Part shown: one piece after another, positions 26,787-35,802 of the stretch
Layout of the letters: the number at the start of each line of letters is the position of its first letter
How positions within the stretch are numbered: the stretch's first letter is position 1
Origin: Gemmatimonadales bacterium
Lineage (GTDB): Bacteria; Gemmatimonadota; Gemmatimonadetes; Longimicrobiales; Gaopeijiaceae
NCBI GenBank assembly: GCA_007695225.1
Contig: REED01000061.1
Coordinates: 1-50,297, forward strand
Reading direction: 5' to 3'
DNA length: 50,297 nt
Position numbers and translations under genes: made by a program
Notes under the pieces: generated by a model
The model's database searches: none
Seen by the model: only the letters and a program-made list of their open reading frames with translations
What the model was told of the DNA's origin: nothing

Positions 26787-27112
26787 GGCGAGGTGAGATC
26801 TGGACGGTAGCCGCCGGCAGGGGCTACGCCGGGAAGCCTCGACCGGCGGTGATCCTCCAGGACGACCGGTTTGACGCGACCGCGTCGGTGACCCTCTGCG
26901 TGTTCACCACCGACCCCACCGACGCCCCCCTCCTCCGCCTTCCGGTGGAGCCGTCGGACCGGAACGGGCTCCATGAGCCAAGCCGCCTGATGGTCGACAA
27001 GATCACCACCGTCCGCAGGGAAAAGCTGGGCATCCGGCTTGGAAGGCTCGACGACGAAGACCTCGTCCGGTTGAACCAGGCGCTCCTCGTCTTCCTGGGA
27101 GTGGCGGGTTGA
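26783..27112 (+). CDS. PemK/MazF-family toxin
   Basis: 109 residues. The family opening RRGEIWTVA is followed by GYAGKPRPAVILQDD, VTLCVFTTDPT, SRLMVDKITTVRREKLG and a short C-terminal helix. These are the beta-barrel positions used by MazF-type ribonucleases, which cut mRNA at short specific sites. Length and motifs appear intact. With the preceding antitoxin it forms a complete module, sitting between two copies of a 154-bp repeat. Confidence 0.88.
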   Translation: MRRGEIWTVAAGRGYAGKPRPAVILQDDRFDATASVTLCVFTTDPTDAPLLRLPVEPSDRNGLHEPSRLMVDKITTVRREKLGIRLGRLDDEDLVRLNQALLVFLGVAG

Positions 27113-27133
27113 CCGCGTTCGCCGCTCAGGTGG

Positions 27134-27287
27134 ACGGTGGCGGCAGGGATCGGTGGAGAGAACACTCCACCCGGCCGGATCGGCGGGGGTCGGAGCGGGG
27201 GTTCACGGAGTCCGGTGGACGATTCCTTTCGAGGCTTCCAAACAAAGCGAAGAAGGGGGCCATTCCGCCTCCCCCCGGTGCCTGCTT
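27134..27287. repeat. 154-bp imperfect direct repeat, copy B
   Basis: Second copy of the gyrA-leader repeat, 22 bases after the toxin stop and in the same orientation as copy A. Together they bracket the toxin-antitoxin operon. The 3' end of the neighbouring chimeric antitoxin/toxin frame runs into it. Confidence 0.6.
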
Positions 27288-27607
27288 CGTCTGGGGAGTT
27301 CGAACCTCAGGGTCGTCAGTTCCAGCGATGGCCATCCATCCGATGGCTCCTCGTTGACCACCCGCAGGGCATGGCGCCGGAGTCCCTCCGAAACATAGAA
27401 GCCCGCCCGTCGCAAGGCCTGCAGATCCGAGGCCAGGGAGGGAATGAGGCCGCGGATCCGGGCACGCAGGAGCAGCCTGATGCTGCCCCGGGTCAGGATT
27501 CCCAGAGCGGAGGCATCCAGTCGAAGGTCTCGGGCGCATTCCCCGGGACTGCGCCTCAGGGCAGCCAGGGTCTCCTCGCTGACTTCGAACTGGACCGCAT
27601 GGGTCAT
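27203..27607 (-). pseudogene. Fused remnant of a UPF0175 antitoxin and DUF3368 toxin
   Basis: The frame from ATG 27607 gives 134 residues. Residues 1-33 (VQFEVSEETLAALRRSPGEC, then ARDLRLDA) look like the start of UPF0175 antitoxins. Residues about 40-86 (IRLLLRARIRGLIPSL, then LQALRRAGFYVSEGL) look like the C-terminal end of DUF3368 PIN-like toxins. The middle of both genes is missing, as after an internal deletion. The frame then runs past the normal toxin end into repeat copy B. No nuclease Asp residues of a PIN domain remain. The family assignment is from memory of the motifs; a profile search would test it. Confidence 0.55.
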
Positions 27608-27729
27608 GGGACTGGCCTCGGGATCGAGACAGCCGATACCAACGAAGGTAGACCGCTCCACCTGCTCGGATTCGGAAGGTACTGACGGGCCGTTCGTCCA
27701 GCGACGCTCTTTAGCGGCGGGCCGTGGCT

Positions 27730-27776
27730 CCCGTTTCGGTATCAGAACCTCACCCGGAGGGCAAAGGAGAGGGTGG
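27730..27776. repeat. 47-bp sequence identical to 40292-40338
   Basis: From CCCGTTTCGGTATCAG to GAGAGGGTGG, covering the stop and last codons (TLSFALRVRF) of the SusC-like receptor plus 12 bases beyond. The copy at 40292-40338 is in the same orientation 12.5 kb away and belongs to a receptor remnant. Confidence 0.9.
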
Positions 27777-30702
27777 TAGGGGCGGGAACCCGGTCGGAGG
27801 ACCCCAAACCGTCGTCGTTGGCGCCGGCGTTGCCGAGGATCTCGAGGTCCCACCAGGGGACCTCGCGGTGCCAGGTGTAGGCGTTGGCGAGGGTGACGGT
27901 GAGGACCGCGTCGTCGATGCGGTCGGGGAAGGCGAACCCGACGGGGACGGCTGCGGCCACGCTCCGGAGCCGGAAGTAGTCGCCCCGGAACCAGTAGTCG
28001 CTGGCCGCCGTGGCGGTGCACCGTTCCTGCCAGAGGTCGGGCGCGTCGGGCCTGAGGGTGCGATGCCGGACATCCTCGTAGTAGGGAAAACAGAGGGGAG
28101 AGGCGCTCCCTCGCGAGACCGGCACGGGGTTCACCCTCCGGACGTTCCCTCCTCGGTACTCGCCCCGGGCAGCGAACCGGATGCCCCCCGGCAGTCGAGC
28201 GGAGAGGGAGGGGTTCACGAACCGCGTCGGGAGCTGGGGGCCGAGGGGGAAGATGGAGTTGCCCTCTTCGTCCGTGAGATACCGGTTCGGAGACCAGGGA
28301 CCGTGGACCGCGTCGGGGTCGGCTACCCTGCGGCCGATGCTCACGGGCACCGGGTGGCCCTCGAGGAGGCCGGCGCCGAGGCCGTCGAACCGCTCTACCC
28401 CTCCGAGGTCCAGCGCCGTCGAGTGGTTCGTGGTGACTCCGAGTCCCACCTGAAGGGCCCAGTCAGGGGTGCTCACGAGCGCGGCGTCGAGCTGTAGCTC
28501 GATCCCCCGCGTCCGGATCTTGCCGAGGTTGTGGAGCTCCCGGCGTTGGGGGAAGGCGTCCGTCTCCTCACTCACCGGGACCAGGGCATGCTTCGTGGTC
28601 TGGACGTACCGGGTGAGGCCCATGGTCATGCGCCCCTCGAGGAGCGACCAGTCGAGACCCACCTCCCACTCCGAATTCGCCTCGGGCTCCAGCACGGGGC
28701 CGGGTGGCGAATCGTCCGGGGCCGCTCCACCCCAGTACCGCACGGATTGCACGAAGGGACCGGCGGCGGTGCTGGAGCGCCCCCAGGCGGAGCGGAGCCG
28801 GAGCGCACCTAGCGACTCCGGCCAGAACGCCTCATCGCCCATGGCCCAGGTGAAGCCCACCCGGGGATCGAACCGCACGAAGCTCTCCCCCCGTGCCGCG
28901 TGGCGGTCGATGCGGAGACCCGTCGTGAGGAAGTACCGGTCCAGGAGGGCCAGAACGTGCTGCCCGAAGAGCCCGGTAGTCGTCGCGCTTCCTGAGCGGT
29001 GGATCGTCACGGTGCTGTCTGCCGCTGCCGGATCCGTCGGAGGTTCACCCGCGAACCCCACGCCCGACCGCACCCTCCAGTCCAGGTCGTCGGAGATGAG
29101 CTGGGCCCCCAGGGAGAGGGTGGAGCGGAGGTCGGGGCCGGGTACGAACTCGTAGCGGCCCACGTAGTCCACCGTGCGGAGGTGGCGATCCCACCGGCGA
29201 GTGGTCAGGAAGGCGTTCGGCGGAAAGACCCCTTCGGGACGGAGAGACCGGAGATCCTGCCGGGAGAAGTCGTAGCCCAGCATGAGTCGGTGCGACGCCC
29301 TGGCGCTCTGGCTGAACGTCGTCTGGAGTCCCCCCGTGAGGCGATCGATCCACTGATCGTTCCGGTTCTCCAGCAGGCGGGCGATGTCGCGCGGGTCCGC
29401 CGAGCTCAGGGCGTTCCGTTCCTGCCGGATGGAGCTCAGGAAGATCCCCTCCAAAGTGGATCCCGATACGGTGTTCGAGGTCCAGAAGCTCGAATAAGCC
29501 GCCTGGAGGCGGGCGTCGACGCGGGGGGAGATCGAAGCTCCGATGTTGGTGCGGACGTTGTACCGCTCGAGCCGGTCCAGGGGCAGGGCGTACCGGTCGT
29601 TCTGATGCTCGGCGGCGGCGTGATAGTCGATCCGGTCCGATCCGCCACTAACGGCCAGGCGGTAGGTCTGGTACCACTGGGAACCCGGCCACCGGCAGGG
29701 GCCCTCGGGCGAGCGGTTGGCTCCCCCCCATCGAGGGTCGTCGGTCACGCATTCTCCCGACGCCTCGCCTCCGTCGTAGCCCCGGCCCCACCAGGCGTGG
29801 CGCAGGAAGCTCTCGACGTACAGATAGTCCACCCCATGCGCGCCGAACGGACGCACCCAGCCGGTGCCCTGCGAGATGTCGGCGGCCCAGCGCGGGGGGC
29901 CGCTTTCGCCCCGCCTCGTGAAGATCTGGATGACCCCGTTCGAGGCTCCCGTTCCGAAGAGGGTGGTGGCCGACGGCCCCTTTACGACCTCGATCCGGTC
30001 GATGTCCCCGATGCTCACGAGGTCCAGCGGGCTCGTGGTGACGTTCGCCCCCGTCGGGAATCCCGAACCTGGCTGCTCGAACACCTCGGAAGGGAACGCG
30101 CCCTCCATCATCCGCACCCCGTCGATGTAGACCAGCGGCTGGTTGGAAAGCACCATGCTGGCGTTCCCCCGGAGCCGGATCTGCCTTCCCTGTCCCGCCT
30201 CTCCACTTCCCCCCGTGACCTCCACGCCGACGGCCGCACCCTGGAGGAATTCTGACAGAGTAGCGGGGCGGTCCGTGACCTCGTCGATCTCCAGGCGGGC
30301 TACGGTGTGGCCGACCTCCCTGAGCCGCCGCTCGCCCACCGCATCCGTCACCGCCACCTCCTCCAGGGCCACCGGTTGCGGTGCCAGCGCCAGATGGAGC
30401 ACGACGGTCTCTCCTGGCGAGACCCTCACGGTCTCCCGGAGGGGTCGGTATCCGATGCGCTCCACCCGAAGGACGTGCTCACCGGCCGGTATCGCGGCGA
30501 GCTCGAACCGCCCGTCGCTCCCGGACACTCCGGAAAGACCCGTGCCCTCAAGGATCAAGTCGGCACCGGTGAGAGGGGCTTCGGACCCCTCGTCAGCGAC
30601 GGTGCCGGTGATCGTCCCGGTCTGGGCGGCGAGGGCCGAAGCCGAGCCCGACGCCAGCAAGAGGGATGCAACCAGGACCGGGAAGGAAGCGCGGCCGCTC
30701 AT
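27742..30702 (-). CDS. SusC-like TonB-dependent receptor with CarboxypepD_reg domain
   Basis: 986 residues from ATG 30702, which overlaps the preceding stop (ATGA). A signal peptide (ending ALAAQTG) is followed by a carboxypeptidase-regulatory-like domain (GTITGTVADEGSEAPLTGAD, about 27-110), a plug domain (LVYIDGVRMMEGAFP, then IDRIEVVKGPSATTLFG) and a long beta-barrel ending in TLSFALRVRF with terminal Phe. Such receptors import large ligands across the outer membrane using TonB energy. No SusD partner is next to it; the upstream neighbour is an Ig/PQQ lipoprotein. The 3' end is repeated in a decayed copy at 40292. Confidence 0.88.
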   Translation of the reverse strand: MSGRASFPVLVASLLLASGSASALAAQTGTITGTVADEGSEAPLTGADLILEGTGLSGVSGSDGRFELAAIPAGEHVLRVERIGYRPLRETVRVSPGETVVLHLALAPQPVALEEVAVTDAVGERRLREVGHTVARLEIDEVTDRPATLSEFLQGAAVGVEVTGGSGEAGQGRQIRLRGNASMVLSNQPLVYIDGVRMMEGAFPSEVFEQPGSGFPTGANVTTSPLDLVSIGDIDRIEVVKGPSATTLFGTGASNGVIQIFTRRGESGPPRWAADISQGTGWVRPFGAHGVDYLYVESFLRHAWWGRGYDGGEASGECVTDDPRWGGANRSPEGPCRWPGSQWYQTYRLAVSGGSDRIDYHAAAEHQNDRYALPLDRLERYNVRTNIGASISPRVDARLQAAYSSFWTSNTVSGSTLEGIFLSSIRQERNALSSADPRDIARLLENRNDQWIDRLTGGLQTTFSQSARASHRLMLGYDFSRQDLRSLRPEGVFPPNAFLTTRRWDRHLRTVDYVGRYEFVPGPDLRSTLSLGAQLISDDLDWRVRSGVGFAGEPPTDPAAADSTVTIHRSGSATTTGLFGQHVLALLDRYFLTTGLRIDRHAARGESFVRFDPRVGFTWAMGDEAFWPESLGALRLRSAWGRSSTAAGPFVQSVRYWGGAAPDDSPPGPVLEPEANSEWEVGLDWSLLEGRMTMGLTRYVQTTKHALVPVSEETDAFPQRRELHNLGKIRTRGIELQLDAALVSTPDWALQVGLGVTTNHSTALDLGGVERFDGLGAGLLEGHPVPVSIGRRVADPDAVHGPWSPNRYLTDEEGNSIFPLGPQLPTRFVNPSLSARLPGGIRFAARGEYRGGNVRRVNPVPVSRGSASPLCFPYYEDVRHRTLRPDAPDLWQERCTATAASDYWFRGDYFRLRSVAAAVPVGFAFPDRIDDAVLTVTLANAYTWHREVPWWDLEILGNAGANDDGLGSSDRVPAPTTLSFALRVRF

Positions 30703-32231
30703 CCGCCCGCCCGTCCCGTGTTGGCACGGTTGCCGCGCATCGTGGGCCACGGGGAGCCGTCATGACCGCCGTTCGTCAGTTCGGTCTCGGCAAACGCCTC
30801 CACGGTGCCTTCGTACGCATCGCCTGAGGTACCCGAGTGGGAGGTCGCGATAATCGTCCCATCGATCCCGATGGCGGGGGTGCGACCGGCCCAGCCCTGC
30901 GTGCCATGAGCCCACAACAGTTCGCCCTGCGAGTCCAGCGCAGTCACACCGCCCGGAGTCGCGAAATAGACGTTGCCGTCCGCGCCCAGAAGCGGCGTCG
31001 TTTGGACGTGGGAGCCACGGAAGTGCCAGCGAACCGAACCAGCAGGATCGATTGCGCCCACACCGTCCCCGCCTACGTAGATCGTCCCGTCTGGTCCGAT
31101 CGACGGAGACGAACTGACACCTCTTCTCAGATCCACCTCGACTCTCCATGCCTCGGTCCCCTCGGCGTTGACAGCATAGAGCCAGCCGTCCATCGAACCG
31201 ACGTAGATGGTTCCGTCGGCACCGATGGCGGGGGACGAGGCGATGACATCGCCCGTGCTGAACGTCCATCGCAACGAACCGTCGGTGCCGTCGAAGGCAT
31301 AGAGGAGCCCGTCGTTGGCGCCCACGTAGATCCTGCCGTCGCTCCCGAGCGCCGGGGAGGATGCGCCGAAGACCCGCTCCTCGCGGTCATGCGTCCACTC
31401 GATCTCCCCCGCAGGGTTGACTGCGTGCACGGCGCTCGTCGCCGCCACGTAGATGGTCCCGTCGGGTCCGATCGCTGGCGACGAGGTGACGGCATTCAGG
31501 CCGTCCAGCACCCACCGGATGTTCCCACCGGGACCCACGGCAACCAGGCTACCCGAAAACCCGCTGTCGGCCCAGGAGCCCACGTACAACGTCCCGTCGT
31601 CCCCGATGGCGGGGGTCGATCGCCCCGTCCGGGGGAGCCCCTGAGTCCAGAGGACACCCCCACCCGGGGAGAGGGCGAACATCACGCTGAACCCTTGACC
31701 GTGGTTGGTCGTGACCACGTAGATCGTGCCGTCGGCTCCGATGACGACGCTAGATTGAACGTTGCCCGGGCCGGTGGAAAGCGACCAAGCCGCACGTGCT
31801 CGGTCCCAGACCGTCACGGTCATGCTGCTCGTGAGACCCTGGCTCGTGGCGGTGATCGTCGCCGTGCCTTCGGCTACGGTCCTGACCAGTGGAAGTGGAA
31901 CTCCAGTGCGATGGTGCTCGTAGGTTCCCAGCGTGGCGATCTCAGGCGCGGAAGACGACCACTCGAACCGTCCGGGGCTACTCCAGGATGCGTACAGCGT
32001 GTCACCCGACGCATTCAGCGCCATGGCGCGAACCGCGAACTCGGTTCCGAGGACGCCCACGGTCTGTTCCCTCGGTGCCACACGGATCGAGGTGACGACC
32101 GTGTCCGGCTCCATCGGAACCTCGGGCTCCAGCGGCGCGGGGTTATCCTCGCCACACGCGGCGATGGCCCCGATCGAGACCACGCTCAAAATCCGTCGTG
32201 TGCGGCTTCCCGTAAGTAGACCTGCAGTCAC
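30699..32231 (-). CDS. Lipoprotein with Ig-like and PQQ-type beta-propeller repeats
   Basis: 510 residues from GTG 32231, with GGAGG five bases upstream. A lipobox (GAIAAC, Cys26) is followed by a BIG2-like Ig domain (about 45-140), then at least seven repeats of the form SSPAIGPDGTIYVG with WTF or RW strands, making a PQQ-like beta-propeller. It ends GSPWPTMRGNRANTG, a motif that often closes such propellers. The Gln/Trp docking pattern suggests a structural fold rather than an active quinoprotein dehydrogenase. It is translationally coupled to the SusC-like receptor and may present ligand at the cell surface; this is inferred from context. Confidence 0.8.
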   Translation of the reverse strand: MTAGLLTGSRTRRILSVVSIGAIAACGEDNPAPLEPEVPMEPDTVVTSIRVAPREQTVGVLGTEFAVRAMALNASGDTLYASWSSPGRFEWSSSAPEIATLGTYEHHRTGVPLPLVRTVAEGTATITATSQGLTSSMTVTVWDRARAAWSLSTGPGNVQSSVVIGADGTIYVVTTNHGQGFSVMFALSPGGGVLWTQGLPRTGRSTPAIGDDGTLYVGSWADSGFSGSLVAVGPGGNIRWVLDGLNAVTSSPAIGPDGTIYVAATSAVHAVNPAGEIEWTHDREERVFGASSPALGSDGRIYVGANDGLLYAFDGTDGSLRWTFSTGDVIASSPAIGADGTIYVGSMDGWLYAVNAEGTEAWRVEVDLRRGVSSSPSIGPDGTIYVGGDGVGAIDPAGSVRWHFRGSHVQTTPLLGADGNVYFATPGGVTALDSQGELLWAHGTQGWAGRTPAIGIDGTIIATSHSGTSGDAYEGTVEAFAETELTNGGHDGSPWPTMRGNRANTGRAGG

Positions 32232-32399
32232 GGCCGCCTCCGAGCTAGTCCGTGCTCAAGGGTGTGCAACATCGACCATACGGATGGAACCCCCACGGGG
32301 CAACTGATTACGCTCGCGGAGACCGGCGAGGGGATGGCGCTGGATCCATACTCTCTCCAACGGATCCAGAGCCTGAGTGTCGGAGCGGGAACGAGAGGG

Positions 32400-32423
32400 G
32401 TCGGCCCCGAATCCGGGACCGAC
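32400..32423 (-). terminator. Possible hairpin terminator after the small secreted protein gene
   Basis: GTCGGCCCC pairs with the rc half ending GGGACCGAC (one mismatch), 25 bases downstream of the stop of the minus-strand gene at 32449. No T-run follows on the minus strand, so it may only be an mRNA-end hairpin. The rest of the 217-base gap up to 32231 shows no gene. Confidence 0.35.
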
Positions 32424-32448
32424 CCTCCCGCGTCCATCGGGGAGACAC

Positions 32449-32868
32449 CTACGCCTCGCACACGCTGTTGAACTCACCCCAGGCCCAACTCACCGAGGTT
32501 GAGTCCATCTGGTCGGCGTCATCCCAGACCTTGAGATGCAACTCATTGCCTCTCCAGCTGGCTGTGTGGCCGTTCACGATCTGGTCCGGTCCCAGCGGAC
32601 CCTGCTGACCATCAGCGTTCGTGAACTGACCCGACCACTCGAACGTATAAGGAGGTGTGCCCCCCCAAACCATCGCATACCCCTGGCAGAACTGGCCGTC
32701 CTCGATCTCTCCCGCCGGGAAGTTGATACCGATGCTCATGGTCTGGCCCTCACCGGTGTCCGAGGCGCCGCCGAAGGCGGGCACCGCCCAAAGGCTGAGC
32801 ATTACCAGTGACAAACCCAGGGTAACGGTGAGGAGGGTTTTCGTGCGGGTGTCTCGACGAGCAAGCAT
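32449..32868 (-). CDS. Small secreted protein with one cysteine pair
   Basis: 139 residues from ATG 32868, with GGGAGG at a good distance. A signal peptide (about 1-33, LLTVTLGLSLVMLSLWAVPAFG) is followed by a mature part of about 105 residues, acidic and aromatic-rich. It contains GGTPPYTFEWSG, the hallmark strand of PKD/SprB-like Ig folds, and exactly two cysteines (in GQFCQGY and NSVCEA), probably a disulfide joining start and end of the fold. No enzyme motif is visible. It lies between the PQQ lipoprotein and the divergent TonB-type barrel. Function unknown; a surface or secreted ligand is one option. Confidence 0.7.
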   Translation of the reverse strand: MLARRDTRTKTLLTVTLGLSLVMLSLWAVPAFGGASDTGEGQTMSIGINFPAGEIEDGQFCQGYAMVWGGTPPYTFEWSGQFTNADGQQGPLGPDQIVNGHTASWRGNELHLKVWDDADQMDSTSVSWAWGEFNSVCEA

Positions 32869-33108
32869 GATGCCTCCCGGAGGAAGGGTAAGGTGGCACC
32901 ACCTGTGTCCGAGGATGGCGCCCTTGAATAGTAGACGCCTGAACCTGGCCATAACGTGCAGGTCCGGCGGAGCACCGTGATCCTGCGCGCTACGGGAGGC
33001 CGTTGGCGGCCTGCCCTTCTTGCACGGTCCTCCCCCTCTCGAGCGTCCTTGTAATGAATGGAGCGGCAGCGAGCCGCCCGATCTTGCATGGACAATGAGG
33101 AGGGCCCA

Positions 33109-35514
33109 GTGGGGAATGCGCTCTCGGTTGGAACGACCGGGCTGTCCGTGCTCCTGGCGTGCGTGCTCGGGACGGGCGGCCTCGCCGGGCAGGCGGCCTC
33201 CGGCGCCGTGACTGGCAGAGTGGTCCACATGGACGGCGGCGTGCCGGTCTCAGCAGCCGAGGTGGTCCTGCGGAGGGTCGCTGACTCCACTGCCGTCGCC
33301 CGGGCCCACGCTTCCTTCGACGGCAGGTTCCGGGTCGCCGGCGTGCGCGTGGGCAAGTACGTCCTCGAGATCTCGAGCCTGGGGCACGGCACCCGCACCA
33401 CGGAGCCCTTCGAGGTCGAGGTCGGTATCATCTACGACTTCGGACGGGTTGAGATGTCCGTCGAGGCGCTGACGCTAGATCCCATCCATTTGGTCGTCGC
33501 GCGGGAGGGGGTGTCCCGCGGTTTGGACCGGACCTCCTACCTTCTGGCGGGGCTTTCCGCCGCCCAAGGGGGAAGCATCGCCGACGCCCTGCGGGCACTC
33601 CCTGGGCTCTATGTCGACTTTGACGGGAACCTGGAGATCCGGGGCGAGCGGCCCGCCCTCTGGATCAACGGGCGCCCGGCCCCCATCGCCGGGGAGGCGC
33701 TCGTGCAGTTCTTCGAGCAGTTTCCCACTGCCTTGGTGGACCGGATCGAGGTCATCGACCACCCGAGTTCGGCCCTGGACGCCGAAGGAACGGGCGGCAT
33801 CGTGAACATCGTGCTTCATGAGGGCACGGACCTGGGGTTCAGCGGGAGCGTGTTCACGAACGTCGACTCGGGCGGTAGCACCGGCGCGGGGGGACAGGGG
33901 ACGCTCCAGCGCGGGGACTGGGTATGGGACGGCTCCCTCTCTGTCCGGCGCCGCGACTCCGAGACGGAAGCGTTCAACCTCCGGCAGAACCTGCGCGCCG
34001 AGCCGACGGAGTTCATCGAGCGGGGCACCTGGAACGCCAGCGAGACGCTGGCGGGGGACCTGAGCCTTCGCACCACGTACTCACCTGGCGATCGGGCCCG
34101 GCTTTGGATCAGGGCCAACCACTCGGGGCACGACCGGGAGCAGGAGGGGATCATTACGACGACGCACATGGGCGAAGCACGGAATCCCTTCCTCCGCTTC
34201 GGCCGCACGAACCGGTCGGACGGGGCGGCTCGCTCGCTCGATCTGCGTACCGGTTTCGAGTGGCGATGGGAGCCGCGACGTCACTTCGCGGATCTCGAGC
34301 TCCGCATCACGCGACGGACCGACCGCGGCGAACGGAGGGAGGAGATCGAGGCCGACGCCGACCTCGACCACGTTGACCTCCTTCCTGCGGAGCTCACCCT
34401 TCACGACCGGGAGGACAGCGAAAGGGAGCTCCGGCTCGACCTGCGCTACCGGCGTCCCATGGGCGATCGTGCCTCGCTCAGCACCGGCTACTCGCTCCTG
34501 AACCAGTCCACGTCGAACGAACAGACCTTTACTGACCTCGGCTCAGCCGAGCATCCCGAGGGCCAGACGACGATCCACGGATTCGGCCGCACGCAGACGC
34601 TCAACGCGGCGTACGTGACGCTCGATCAGGCTGTAGCGGACCAGGTCGTCATCCAGGGTGGGCTCCGGGCCGAGCACGTGGACTGGCGCCTCGACTTCCA
34701 CACAGGGAGGCCGGTCCGTGGACATTACCTCGATGCCTTCCCCAGCGTGAACCTCTCCTGGAATCTCTCCGGTGCCAGGCGGGTCCGCCTCTCCTATTCG
34801 CGGCGGCTTGCGCGTCCGCCCGTGTCCGTGCTCGACCCCACGGACCGATCGACTGACCCGCTCGAGCGCGTCGCGGGTAACCCGGCGATCCAGCCCAGCT
34901 ACACGCACCGCGTGCAACTGGACGCTTCATGGCCGGGGGGCCTTGGCACGATCTCGGTCGTGCCCTACCTGTCGAGGAGCGCGAACGGTTGGGAGCGGAT
35001 CGTGACGCTGGACGACGAAGGGATCTCCACCCGAACGTGGGACAACGTCTCCTCAGAGTCCACCGCGGGGCTGTCCGTCGGTTACTCCTTTCAGGACCTC
35101 CGCGGATGGCAAGGCTCGGCCAACCTCACTGGAGGTCGCACTCACCGGAATGCCGGGGACTTGAGTCAGCGCTTCTCAGGCTCCCGCACGGACTGGAGCG
35201 CCCTTCTCAACCTGGACGGCCAGATCCATGGGGGACTGACCGGGCAGGCCTCCCTGCGCTACCGGGCTGCCGTCCGGACCATCCAAGGCCGAAACGGTTC
35301 TCAGGCATCGGCGGATATCTCGTTCCGGCAGCGGCTGATGGAGAACCGACTGTCGGTCCACCTCGTCCTCCGGGACCCTTTCGCCGTTAGACGTAGTGCG
35401 CGGGAAGTCAGGGACGCCGATGTCTGGGAAGTGCACCGCTCGACCGGGAACGCACGGGAAGCGCAGCTCTCCGTGACCTACGCGTTGGGGCGTCGCTGGG
35501 GCGGGGGCCGTTAG
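33109..35514 (+). CDS. TonB-dependent receptor-type outer-membrane protein (OMP_b-brl family)
   Basis: About 801 residues. I choose GTG 33109 because AGGAGGG (33098-33104) sits just before it and the first residues then form a signal peptide ending GGLAGQAASG; the frame is open to 33058. A CarboxypepD_reg domain (AVTGRVVHMDGGVPVSAAE) is followed by a plug-like domain (LRALPGLYVDFDGNLEIRG, then VDRIEVIDHPSSALDAEG) and a barrel as in outer-membrane beta-barrel family proteins. The C-terminus ends LSVTYALGRRWGGGR rather than in an aromatic residue. Ligand unknown. An ECF sigma gene follows 288 bases later; that gap contains no other gene that I can see. Confidence 0.85.
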   Translation: MGNALSVGTTGLSVLLACVLGTGGLAGQAASGAVTGRVVHMDGGVPVSAAEVVLRRVADSTAVARAHASFDGRFRVAGVRVGKYVLEISSLGHGTRTTEPFEVEVGIIYDFGRVEMSVEALTLDPIHLVVAREGVSRGLDRTSYLLAGLSAAQGGSIADALRALPGLYVDFDGNLEIRGERPALWINGRPAPIAGEALVQFFEQFPTALVDRIEVIDHPSSALDAEGTGGIVNIVLHEGTDLGFSGSVFTNVDSGGSTGAGGQGTLQRGDWVWDGSLSVRRRDSETEAFNLRQNLRAEPTEFIERGTWNASETLAGDLSLRTTYSPGDRARLWIRANHSGHDREQEGIITTTHMGEARNPFLRFGRTNRSDGAARSLDLRTGFEWRWEPRRHFADLELRITRRTDRGERREEIEADADLDHVDLLPAELTLHDREDSERELRLDLRYRRPMGDRASLSTGYSLLNQSTSNEQTFTDLGSAEHPEGQTTIHGFGRTQTLNAAYVTLDQAVADQVVIQGGLRAEHVDWRLDFHTGRPVRGHYLDAFPSVNLSWNLSGARRVRLSYSRRLARPPVSVLDPTDRSTDPLERVAGNPAIQPSYTHRVQLDASWPGGLGTISVVPYLSRSANGWERIVTLDDEGISTRTWDNVSSESTAGLSVGYSFQDLRGWQGSANLTGGRTHRNAGDLSQRFSGSRTDWSALLNLDGQIHGGLTGQASLRYRAAVRTIQGRNGSQASADISFRQRLMENRLSVHLVLRDPFAVRRSAREVRDADVWEVHRSTGNAREAQLSVTYALGRRWGGGR

Positions 35515-35802
35515 GCGGCCGTTTCGACCCTCGGCTCTCAATCTCCAGCCAGACGAGCGGCGCCCCCTCCGCTGGGTGAACCATCCAACTTGAGTTCCTT
35601 CCGAACCTAGTCTGGGGGACGCTCCTCGGGAACGAGCGGAAGCTTGACAGGAGCCCGGACCCCCCCATCCTGAAAATGACGAATTCGATCGGGATCTCGT
35701 TTTCGTCGCTTTCTGTCCGATCCCTCGTCCTCCCATTGAGTTCGAGTTGGTCGCAACGATTTCGCGAAGCGACCCGATCGATGGGATCGAAGGCTGCGTC
35801 TC

